Assembly: GCA_003554505.1 (NCBI GenBank)
Contig: PWGS01000158.1
Span: forward strand, 1 to 5,118
Direction: 5' to 3'
Source: Desulfonatronospira sp.
GTDB taxonomy: Bacteria > Desulfobacterota > Desulfovibrionia > Desulfovibrionales > Desulfonatronovibrionaceae
Length of the DNA: 5,118 nt
Positions 1 through 5,118 of this stretch are shown one piece after another. Numbering within the stretch: position 1 is the first letter of the stretch; the number at the start of each line of letters is the position of its first letter. The translations under genes were made by a program, and so were the position numbers. A model generated the notes under the pieces. It searched no databases. It worked only from the letters and a program-made list of their open reading frames with translations, and was not told where the DNA came from.

Positions 1-51
1 TAAAAACTCGTGTATAGGTTTTGATTTACGCTTCCTTGGAGTGAGTTTTTA
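1..51. repeat. 9-bp inverted repeat at the window edge
   Basis: TAAAAACTC at 1-9 is the exact reverse complement of GAGTTTTTA at 43-51, with 33 bases between. The left arm begins at the first base of the window, so the repeat may extend further left. It could be the tail of a terminator for an upstream gene, since the right arm carries a run of five T. The long loop and A/T-rich stem make it a poor intrinsic terminator, so the function is undetermined. Confidence 0.35.
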
Positions 52-150
52 CGTCCTGTTTGCGAAGCCCCCGGACCCTGGTGAATAGTTACGTTTTTGT
101 TTGCTCATCCCGCTCAATCCCTGCCTTTGAGAGAAAACTTTTCAAAATAG

Positions 151-263
151 TTTCCATCCGGAAAGTCTTTCTTCCCTATGCGGAACCTGTTGGTTTTTTC
201 CGGAAACGAAACGAAAAGACCCGCTTGCCTCTTGGCGGGCTGCGAAGGTCTGCGAAAAAACCA
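151..263. repeat. Cluster of nested inverted repeats in non-coding DNA
   Basis: Five pairings lie in 113 bases. TTTCC 151-155 pairs with GGAAA 160-164. AACC 184-187 pairs with GGTT 192-195, followed by TTTT. TTTCCGGAAA at 197-206 is a perfect palindrome. CCCGC 220-224 pairs with GCGGG 235-239. TGGTTTTTTC 191-200 is the exact reverse complement of GAAAAAACCA 254-263 and encloses the CCCGC hairpin. On the minus strand the CCCGC/GCGGG stem is followed by TCTTTTCG, resembling a weak intrinsic terminator. On the plus strand the AACC/GGTT hairpin is followed by a T run. The region may be a terminator for a gene left of the window or a structured RNA. The pairings are seen directly; the role is not. 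Confidence 0.4.
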
Positions 264-450
264 GTTTCACCGGGCGACGTATGAAGGTGCAGCAACCTGG
301 CATTTCTGCAGGCTCATGCTGTGTAGCGGGTAGCCATCATCGCGTGTAATGACTGGCCATTTTCCGTGGAATATGCATTGGGCAGACATGGAAAAAGTAA
401 GTGCTGGACATAAATGATTATTGCAGTCACATCTTTTCTGATGCAGAGTT

Positions 451-497
451 GGCAAGCAAAAGAAGGATGGCCGGTCTTGCCCCCGGCCTGGACCAGG
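451..497 (+). promoter_or_regulatory. Leader with two competing hairpins before the Mo/W enzyme gene
   Basis: GGCAAG 451-456 can pair with CTTGCC 476-481. GGCCGG 469-474 can pair with CCGGCC 483-488 around an 8-base loop. The two stems interlock: they would need a pseudoknot with one-base linkers, which is sterically unlikely, so they are probably mutually exclusive. The second, all-GC stem should dominate. It is followed by the interrupted palindrome CCTGGACCAGG at 487-497, about 27 bases before the start codon. No T run follows, so it is not an intrinsic terminator. It could influence translation of the 525 gene or be an operator. The function is inferred from position only. Confidence 0.3.
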
Positions 498-512
498 AAA
501 CTCTAACACCCC

Positions 513-517
513 GGGAG
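513..517 (+). promoter_or_regulatory. Ribosome binding site of the Mo/W oxidoreductase gene
   Basis: GGGAG lies 7 bases before the ATG at 525. An in-frame TAG at 519-521 rules out any earlier start in this frame, so this site and ATG 525 fix the N-terminus. Confidence 0.75.
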
Positions 518-524
518 ATAGGAC

Positions 525-2729
525 ATGAGAGAGTACAGACGGTCTTATTGCGGGCTGTGCCATCCCAGATGCGGCCTGCTGCTGGAAATTGAGAAGGGCA
601 GGATAGTTTCGGTTCAGGGTGACCCGGAGCATCCGGTAACCAGGGGAGCCATCTGCGAGCGTGGCCGGCTCATGGCCGAGCACGTGCACCACCCAGAGCG
701 CCTGAATCATCCCCTCAAACGTAAGGGAGAAAAGGGCTCCGGGCAGTGGCAGCAGTTGACCTGGGAGCAGGCCCTGGACGAAGTGGCCCAGAAACTTGAC
801 CGGCTGCGGGAACAATACGGTCCCGAAACCCTGGCCTTCACCCACGGAACCAAACGCACCTACCACTGGGACGAGCGCCGCTTCTTCAATCTCTTCGGTT
901 CCCCCAACGTGTGCGGGGCCAACAACATCTGCATGTGCCCCAGCAACGCCGTGGAATACGCCACATACGGCGGCTTTTCCTGGGGAGACGTGATGCAGGC
1001 AGGCTGCATCGTTCTCTGGGGGCATGCCCCGTCCAGGTCTTCCCCCATAGGGTTCTATCCCGGAATCGTCCAGGCCCTCAAAAGAGGGGCCCGCTTGATC
1101 GTGGTGGATCCCCGCCGCACCCGGGAGGCGGAAAAAGCGGACATGTGGCTGCCAATCCGTCCAGGAACCGACGTGGCCCTGATGCTTGGGTGGATACGCT
1201 ATATCATTGAAAACGGTCTTTTCGACACCGATTTTGTCCAGCGATGGACCACTGGATTCGAGGAGTTAAAGGCCGCGGCCGCCGGATACACCCCGGAGAA
1301 GGTGGCTGAAATCACCGGGCTCTCCGTGGAGCAGATCACGCAGTCTGCAAGGCTTTACGCCACCACAAGGCCGTCCACCATTACCTGGGGCTATGGCATA
1401 GACAAGCAGGGCGTAAACGCCACCCAGGCCGCCCGGGCCAGGTGCTGTCTCAGGGCCATTACCGGCAACCTGGATGTCCCCGGGGGCGAGCCTCTGGGGT
1501 ACGCTGATCCAGTGGGCCGGATCATCGGCGAGGAGGAGATGGAGTTGAACAGCATGCTGCCCGGAACCCAGCGGGCCAGGCAGCTGGGTGCGGATAAGTA
1601 TCCCTTTTTCGGGTTTCCGGGGTGGGAAAAGAATTTTGCGGCCAACCGCAGCCTGCCCCGGGAGTACATTCATCCTCCCAATGCGGACCGCACCAGCGTG
1701 GCCCACGCCAGGGAAGTTTTCCAGGCCATGCTTACCGGCAGGCCTTATCCGGTGAAGGCGGCCATATCCGTGGCCAGCAACCCGGTGCTCTCCCTGCCGG
1801 ATTCCTTCAGGACCAGGGATGCCCTCAAATCCCTGGAGCTGTACGTGGTGGGCGAGTTCTTCATGACCCCGTCCTCGGCCCTGGCGGATTACGTCTTTCC
1901 CATCTGCTCCACCGTGGAAACCACGGAACTCTGGCTCAGCGACAATTTCTGCGTGGCCTGTCCCCGGGGGATCGAGCCCCTGTTTGAGCGCCGCAATACC
2001 TACGATTTCTGGAGGGGTCTGGGTATAAGGCTGGGCCAGGAAGAACACTGGCCCTGGGAAAAGGTGGAAGAGGCCTGGGACTATATGCTGGCTCCCCTGG
2101 GGCTTGATTTTGCAAAGCTTGAGGATCAGAACGGGATTTTCGGGACCCGGGAATACGGACGCTACAGACAGTACGGCTTCGGCACGCCCTCAGGCAAAGT
2201 GGAGCTTCGTTCCAGCATCCTGGAGGATCTGGGATGCTCCCCGGTCCCGGTGTACCGCGAGTCTCCCTGGACCGGGAGCAGCAATGAAGACATGGACGAA
2301 TCCTTTCCCCTGACCCTCATTACCGGCAGCCGGTTCATGCCCATGTATCATTCAGAGCAGCGCCAGGTTAAGGCGGCCAGGGAAAAAAGACCCCCCCCCC
2401 TGGTGACCCTGCACCCGGAAACTGCGGCTTCCCTGGGGCTGGAGCCGGAGCAGGAGGTCCTGGTGGAAACCCCTCACGGCAGCATCAGGATGCGCCTGGC
2501 CGTCTCGGACATGATGGATCCGGCAATGGCCGACGCGGATCACGGGTGGTGGTTTCCTGAACGCGAAGAAGCCGAACCGGGGCTCTTCGGTGCGTTTGAA
2601 TCCAACGCCAATATCCTGTGTCCTGATGATCCGAGGTACTGCAGCCCGGAAATCGGGAGCTGGCCGCACAGCGCTCTGCCCTGCCGGGTCAGGGCGGCGG
2701 GTTATGCCCATACTTGTTCAGGCAGTTGA
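525..2729 (+). CDS. Acetylene-hydratase-like molybdenum/tungsten bis-MGD oxidoreductase
   Basis: This 734-residue protein belongs to the DMSO reductase family. Residues 4-57 form the [4Fe-4S] domain with C9, C12, C16 and C44. Residues 60 to about 490 are the molybdopterin domain, with DPRRT at 195-199 and RPGTD at 212-216. From about 594 comes the C-terminal dinucleotide-binding domain. C136, in NNICMCP, aligns with the metal-ligand Cys141 of Pelobacter acetylene hydratase as I remember that sequence, and the length (about 730) and order match that branch. The catalytic Asp13 of acetylene hydratase is His13 here, so a redox or other reaction is more likely. There is no Tat or Sec signal and no membrane segment: the protein enters the Fe-S motif at residue 9, so it should be cytoplasmic. 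No Fe-S or anchor subunit gene is adjacent. The downstream methyltransferase start overlaps its stop. The substrate is unknown, and a thiosulfate/polysulfide-type reductase cannot be excluded. Confidence 0.9.
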   Translation: MREYRRSYCGLCHPRCGLLLEIEKGRIVSVQGDPEHPVTRGAICERGRLMAEHVHHPERLNHPLKRKGEKGSGQWQQLTWEQALDEVAQKLDRLREQYGPETLAFTHGTKRTYHWDERRFFNLFGSPNVCGANNICMCPSNAVEYATYGGFSWGDVMQAGCIVLWGHAPSRSSPIGFYPGIVQALKRGARLIVVDPRRTREAEKADMWLPIRPGTDVALMLGWIRYIIENGLFDTDFVQRWTTGFEELKAAAAGYTPEKVAEITGLSVEQITQSARLYATTRPSTITWGYGIDKQGVNATQAARARCCLRAITGNLDVPGGEPLGYADPVGRIIGEEEMELNSMLPGTQRARQLGADKYPFFGFPGWEKNFAANRSLPREYIHPPNADRTSVAHAREVFQAMLTGRPYPVKAAISVASNPVLSLPDSFRTRDALKSLELYVVGEFFMTPSSALADYVFPICSTVETTELWLSDNFCVACPRGIEPLFERRNTYDFWRGLGIRLGQEEHWPWEKVEEAWDYMLAPLGLDFAKLEDQNGIFGTREYGRYRQYGFGTPSGKVELRSSILEDLGCSPVPVYRESPWTGSSNEDMDESFPLTLITGSRFMPMYHSEQRQVKAAREKRPPPLVTLHPETAASLGLEPEQEVLVETPHGSIRMRLAVSDMMDPAMADADHGWWFPEREEAEPGLFGAFESNANILCPDDPRYCSPEIGSWPHSALPCRVRAAGYAHTCSGS
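2391..2400 (+). repeat. Run of ten C inside the Mo/W oxidoreductase gene
   Basis: Ten consecutive C bases encode P623-P625 and the first base of L626, just after a run of six A (2383-2388). The tract lies at the start of the C-terminal cofactor-binding domain. Losing one C would put a TGA in frame at 2404-2406, almost at once. Gaining one C would run into a TGA at 2558-2560. Either change would remove most of the domain. In the window as given the frame is intact. Confidence 0.85.
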
Positions 2730-3508
2730 TGATGGCAGCATTCATGACTGAGTTCAGCCCGCGTTTCCGGGAAATATTTTTCGAGGTTTACCTGGGGCTG
2801 CCACGTCAGGGTCCAGGCAGCCGCACCTGCGCCGCCAGGGCTCTGGGGCTTTGCCGCGGCCTGCCGGAAGCCCCTGCTGTCCTCGATCTGGGATGCGGTA
2901 CTGGTGGGCAGACCTTCCAGCTTGCTGAACTGGTGCCGGGTCCCATCCTGGCGGGAGATAAGCATGGGCCGAGCATCGAGAGGCTGCAAAGGGCCATCAT
3001 ACAAAAAGGACTTTCCAGGCGTATCAGCGCCCTCACTGGAGATATGGCTGATCTGCATCTGCCGCCCGGGAGTTTTGATCTCATCTGGTCGGAGGGTGCG
3101 CTCTACAGCATAGGCCTTAAGAAAGCCCTGAAGGTGTGTCATGCACTGCTTCGCCCGGGCGGATTCCTTGCGTTTACCGATGCGGTCTGGCGCAAGGAAA
3201 ACCCGCCTCCTGAAGTCAAAGCCGGTTTCGACCTGGACTATCCGGACATGGGATGGCTGGATGATGATGCGGCAGCCATAAAAGACTCCCGGTTTCAGCT
3301 CGTGGGGCACTTCACGCTGCCTGACCAGGCGTGGTGGGATGATTTCTACACTCCCATGGAGACACGTATTGCTGAGCTTCGCGGCAAATATGCCGGCGAT
3401 GTTTACGCTTTGAGCGTACTGGACCGGCTTGCTGAAGAACCAGAGATGCACCGCAGCTATTCAGACTTCTATGCCTATGAGTTTTTTGTGGCCCGCCGTC
3501 CCTGTTAA
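2729..3508 (+). CDS. Class I SAM-dependent methyltransferase, substrate unknown
   Basis: This is a Rossmann-fold methyltransferase of 259 residues from ATG 2729. SAM motif I is DLGCGTG at about residues 53-59. An acidic residue at the end of strand 2 (GDK, about 76-78), a GDM motif (about 104-106) and FDLIWSEGALYSIG (about 116-129) follow. The last, together with the later HFTLP and WWDDFY and the ending YSDFYAYEFF, resembles a structurally known but functionally uncharacterised methyltransferase group from Bacteroides and other anaerobes. No membrane segment or signal peptide is seen. I chose ATG 2729 because TGATG overlaps the upstream stop (2727-2729) and AGG lies 6 bases before it. TTG 2714, ATG 2732 and ATG 2744 are alternatives and alter only the first few residues. 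The overlap implies one operon and coupled translation with the Mo/W enzyme. The methyl acceptor cannot be read from the sequence. Confidence 0.88.
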   Translation: MMAAFMTEFSPRFREIFFEVYLGLPRQGPGSRTCAARALGLCRGLPEAPAVLDLGCGTGGQTFQLAELVPGPILAGDKHGPSIERLQRAIIQKGLSRRISALTGDMADLHLPPGSFDLIWSEGALYSIGLKKALKVCHALLRPGGFLAFTDAVWRKENPPPEVKAGFDLDYPDMGWLDDDAAAIKDSRFQLVGHFTLPDQAWWDDFYTPMETRIAELRGKYAGDVYALSVLDRLAEEPEMHRSYSDFYAYEFFVARRPC

Positions 3509-3561
3509 AAGGTCAGGCTGTATATGGACTCATTGAGGTGACCGGTCAGGGCCTTTTACAG
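3502..3561. terminator. Possible bidirectional terminator between convergent genes
   Basis: CTGTTAAAAGG (3502-3512) pairs with CCTTTTACAG (3552-3561) apart from a single bulged base, giving an AAAAGG...CCTTTT arrangement that reads as a stem followed by T-rich sequence on either strand. It sits where the methyltransferase (+) and the siroheme protein (-) converge. Inside lie a perfect palindrome TGACCGGTCA (3539-3548) and a direct repeat GGTCAGG (3511-3517, 3544-3550). The loop is long (39 bases) and the T runs are only four long, so termination efficiency is uncertain. Confidence 0.4.
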
Positions 3562-3564
3562 CCA

Positions 3565-3598
3565 AGCATGACTTATGCTGCTACCCCTCATGGGGGTA
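3565..3598. repeat. Two short hairpins at the 3' end of the siroheme protein gene
   Basis: AGCAT 3565-3569 pairs with ATGCT 3575-3579. TACCCC 3582-3587 pairs with GGGGTA 3593-3598, and this second stem includes part of the stop codon of the minus-strand gene (TAG, 3581-3583). They may stabilise the 3' end of that mRNA or help termination. No T run follows either one. Confidence 0.3.
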
Positions 3599-4189
3599 TG
3601 GAAAGTCAGGCTCATCTATGAGTCTGGCCATCCTCTGCTTTTTGGCGGTACGCTCCTGGTGAAAGTCCACCACTTTCTCTATGGCCTGTAAAAGCTCTTC
3701 TTCATTCAGTCCTTTGAGAACCCTTCGACCGGCCTGGGGCTGGACACCCGCCTTGCCGCCCACGTACAGGTCGAAGCCGCTTTTGGTGCAGACCACCCCG
3801 ATATCCTTGACTGTTGCTCCGGAACAACTGAACATGCAGGCCGCGACACCGATCTTTAGTTTCGGCTTTATCTCCCTGCCGGAAAACCGCTCCACCATGC
3901 GTGCAGATATATCCTCGGGATTTATGCGGCCCAGCTTGCAATTGCCCTGGCCCACGCACACCCTGGGCAGGGGGAATCTGCCCGGTGCCTTGAGCTGCAT
4001 GCCCATATCCATAAACACCTGCCTGATTTCCGGGGCTTTGTCCTCGGGTACATCCAGCAGTCTCAGGTTCTGTTCGTTGGTAAGATAAACGCTAAGCCCG
4101 TATTCACGGGTCAGCTCACAGGCCCTGTTCATGACCTGCAGGGGCAGACGCCCGGCAGGCAGCAATATGGTAATATTGGTCGTACTCAA
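3581..4189 (-). CDS. Small siroheme/[4Fe-4S] sulfite or nitrite reductase-like protein
   Basis: This 202-residue protein carries the siroheme-[4Fe-4S] signature C-x5-C (C78, C84) followed by C-x3-C (C118, C122); C134 is an extra cysteine. Residues 1-70 look like a single ferredoxin-like nitrite/sulfite reductase half domain, with TNEQNLRLL at 37-45 giving R43 as a candidate anion-binding residue. About 72-180 is the 4Fe-4S/siroheme domain, and the tail is charged. Full-length assimilatory enzymes have two such halves in over 500 residues. One half alone matches the low-spin 'assimilatory-type' sulfite reductase of Desulfovibrio vulgaris (about 218 residues), which reduces sulfite in vitro. 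No electron-donor subunit is adjacent. The start is TTG: an in-frame TGA lies two codons upstream and AAGGA is well spaced. It is cytoplasmic, with no signal peptide. A nitrite-reductase-like or sensory role is possible. Confidence 0.85.
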   Translation of the reverse strand: MSTTNITILLPAGRLPLQVMNRACELTREYGLSVYLTNEQNLRLLDVPEDKAPEIRQVFMDMGMQLKAPGRFPLPRVCVGQGNCKLGRINPEDISARMVERFSGREIKPKLKIGVAACMFSCSGATVKDIGVVCTKSGFDLYVGGKAGVQPQAGRRVLKGLNEEELLQAIEKVVDFHQERTAKKQRMARLIDEPDFPYPHEG

Positions 4190-4470
4190 TTTTCATCCTT
4201 GCTTGTTTGTTGTTTACCGAGCCAACTATAAAGATTTGAACATACGGCGGCTGAAATGCAGTACCTTGCAGAACTGCAGAGTTTCCCTTACCTCGAATAT
4301 CATCGCGGAGACTCGGGCAAAGCAGTAAAGATATCTTCCTGTATTTAAATCTTAGGTCCTGATGGCTTCTCTCGTCAAGAAGTTCAGGCAGGGGTTGAAA
4401 GAAGGCCTATGTGTGTTACTTTTTGCGTTATCGACAGCCCGTAAACAGAAAAATGAGCGGAGGAACTGTT
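4190..4470. other. Divergent spacer between the siroheme gene and mgtE
   Basis: This 281-base AT-richer spacer must hold the promoters of two divergent genes. I see no gene in it. A palindrome TGCAGAACTGCA lies at 4267-4278, with a further TGCAG at 4257-4261, a possible operator. A weak forward promoter-like pair, TTGAAA 4395-4400 and TACTTT 4417-4422 with 16-base spacing, precedes mgtE but matches the consensus poorly. I could not find the conserved core of an M-box magnesium riboswitch. Confidence 0.4.
4196..4200 (-). promoter_or_regulatory. Ribosome binding site deciding the TTG start of the siroheme protein
   Basis: Read on the minus strand, AAGGA at 4200-4196 is 6 bases before TTG 4189-4187. 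An in-frame TGA at 4195-4193 excludes upstream starts. The nearby ATG at 4196-4194 is in another frame and overlaps the AAGGA, so it cannot be the start served by this site. Confidence 0.7.
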
Positions 4471-5118
4471 ATGTCTTCTCTAATGGAAAATATCACTGCC
4501 ATGTTTGAAAACAAGGAAATGAACCGCTTGAAGGAAGTGCTCAACCAGCAGGAATACTACGACTTGGTAGAGCTTTTCTCCGAGCTTGAAGCGCAGGGCA
4601 AACGCGATGAACTGGCCGTACTCTTCAGGCTGTTGAACAAGGACCTCTCTCTTGTTGTTTTCGAGGACCTGTCCCTGGAGACCCAGGAGACCCTTATTCA
4701 GTCCCTGACCGGAAACAGGGCCGTGGAAATCATAACCGAAATGGAACCGGACAACAGGGCCCGCCTTCTGGACGAGGTGCCGGCCAAGGTGGCCAAGCAG
4801 CTGCTCAACTCCATTCCTGCGGATGAGCGCAGGAAAACAGCAGACCTGCTCAACTACCCGGCAGAAACCGCCGGACGGATAATGACCCCGGAATACGTGA
4901 GTCTCAAGGCTGACATGAGCGCGGAAGAGGCCCTGGAAAGGATAAGAAGCAAGCGCAAGAGCGCAGAGACCATATACGTGCTCTACGTGACCGATGCCAA
5001 ACGAAGGCTTTTGGGGGTGCTCTCCCTGGGGGACCTGGTCTCCGCGGACAAGGCATCCAGGATCAGGGACATCATGAATGAAAAGGTGATCAAGGTGCAC
5101 ACCGAGACAGACCAGGAA
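4471..5118 (+). CDS. mgtE: MgtE-type magnesium transporter, N-terminal part (cut by window end)
   Basis: The frame is open from ATG 4471 to the last base, giving the first 216 residues. MgtE proteins are homodimeric inner-membrane Mg2+ channels of about 450 residues, gated by cytoplasmic Mg2+ binding. Residues 1 to about 128 form the helical N domain, with the characteristic EMEPDNRARLLDEVPA at 90-105. The linker and first CBS domain follow: YPAETAGRIMTPEYVSL at 129-145, then TIYVLYV and LLGVLSLGDLV up to about 190. The second CBS domain begins near IMNEKVIKVHTETDQE (201-216). The membrane domain lies beyond the window. A strong GGAGGA (4459-4464), 6 bases before the ATG, supports this start. 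The gene is divergent from the siroheme gene, with no obvious functional link. No frameshift is seen. Confidence 0.93.
   Translation, partial: MSSLMENITAMFENKEMNRLKEVLNQQEYYDLVELFSELEAQGKRDELAVLFRLLNKDLSLVVFEDLSLETQETLIQSLTGNRAVEIITEMEPDNRARLLDEVPAKVAKQLLNSIPADERRKTADLLNYPAETAGRIMTPEYVSLKADMSAEEALERIRSKRKSAETIYVLYVTDAKRRLLGVLSLGDLVSADKASRIRDIMNEKVIKVHTETDQE

Larger units (their letters stand above)
1..524. other. Gene-poor region upstream of the Mo/W oxidoreductase gene
   Basis: I see no convincing protein or RNA gene here. The longest forward reading frame (60-284, TTG start, 74 codons) has no recognisable motif and no clear ribosome binding site. The composition is AT-richer than the genes to the right, with T and A runs. 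What stands out is a set of inverted repeats, listed separately: 1-9/43-51, several between 151 and 263, and two mutually exclusive stems between 451 and 488 in the presumed leader of the next gene. No sigma-54 -24/-12 pair with correct spacing, ModE-type box or tRNA-like fold could be identified by eye. The promoter for the 525 gene must lie here, but I could not pick one with confidence. Confidence 0.6.

Noticed and set aside
60..284. 74-codon plus-strand frame starting with TTG
   Set aside because: No clear ribosome binding site or recognisable family, and it covers the inverted-repeat island; coding is not supported.
468..481. Sigma-54 promoter (TGGCCGGTCTTGC)
   Set aside because: Only 8 bases separate the GG and GC elements where 10 are required.
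525..560. Twin-arginine export signal in the Mo/W enzyme (RR at residues 5-6)
   Set aside because: The arginines run straight into the Fe-S cysteine motif at residue 9. There is no hydrophobic stretch or cleavage site.
267..1025. 252-codon minus-strand frame
   Set aside because: It lies mostly antisense to the first part of the Mo/W oxidoreductase gene, which has unmistakable motifs. The frame is a by-product of GC-rich codon use and shows no recognisable domain.
1266..2048. 260-codon minus-strand frame
   Set aside because: Fully antisense to the Mo/W oxidoreductase. Low-complexity Gly/His/Arg/Pro-rich translation without any family motif.
2702..3451. 249-codon minus-strand frame
   Set aside because: Antisense to the methyltransferase, whose SAM-binding motifs are clear. 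No motif in the reverse translation.
4194..4196. ATG as start of the minus-strand siroheme gene
   Set aside because: It is out of frame with the conserved protein and overlaps the ribosome binding site; the in-frame TTG at 4189 fits.
4200..4470. M-box magnesium riboswitch ahead of mgtE
   Set aside because: I could not find the conserved M-box core sequence, so nothing supports the call beyond the gene it would control. A covariance model search would settle it.
4480..5100. 206-codon minus-strand frame over the right end
   Set aside because: The plus strand encodes a clear MgtE N domain and CBS domain over the same bases. The reverse frame is its shadow.

Overview
The window looks like chromosomal DNA of an anaerobic, moderately GC-rich bacterium. 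A sulfate reducer of the Desulfovibrio type is my best guess. It rests mainly on a small siroheme sulfite-reductase-like protein of the kind known from Desulfovibrio, next to a molybdenum/tungsten enzyme typical of anaerobes. This is inference; no rRNA or other taxonomic marker is present.

Layout, left to right. Positions 1-524 contain no convincing gene. They are AT-richer than the genes and hold several inverted repeats and a GC-rich leader hairpin. Positions 525-2729 (+) encode a complete 734-residue bis-MGD molybdenum/tungsten oxidoreductase of the acetylene-hydratase-like branch of the DMSO reductase family. It is immediately followed, with a TGATG stop/start overlap, by a class I SAM-dependent methyltransferase (2729-3508, +). 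A 72-base convergent gap with inverted repeats separates this pair from a 202-residue siroheme/[4Fe-4S] sulfite/nitrite-reductase-like protein on the minus strand (3581-4189), which starts with TTG. A 281-base divergent spacer leads to the start of an MgtE-type magnesium transporter (4471 to the window end, +), of which only the cytoplasmic N domain, the first CBS domain and the beginning of the second CBS domain are inside the window.

The transcription units appear to be: (i) the Mo/W enzyme plus methyltransferase, probably translationally coupled; (ii) the siroheme protein alone, convergent to the first unit; (iii) mgtE, divergent from the siroheme gene. The Mo/W enzyme has no electron-transfer or membrane-anchor partner gene and no export signal, so it probably works as a soluble cytoplasmic enzyme. 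Its substrate is unknown. The Asp that acetylene hydratase uses for catalysis is His here, so acetylene hydration is not expected. The coupled Mo/W enzyme-methyltransferase pair is the most interesting item. The second is a run of ten C residues inside the Mo/W enzyme gene that could act as a slippage site.
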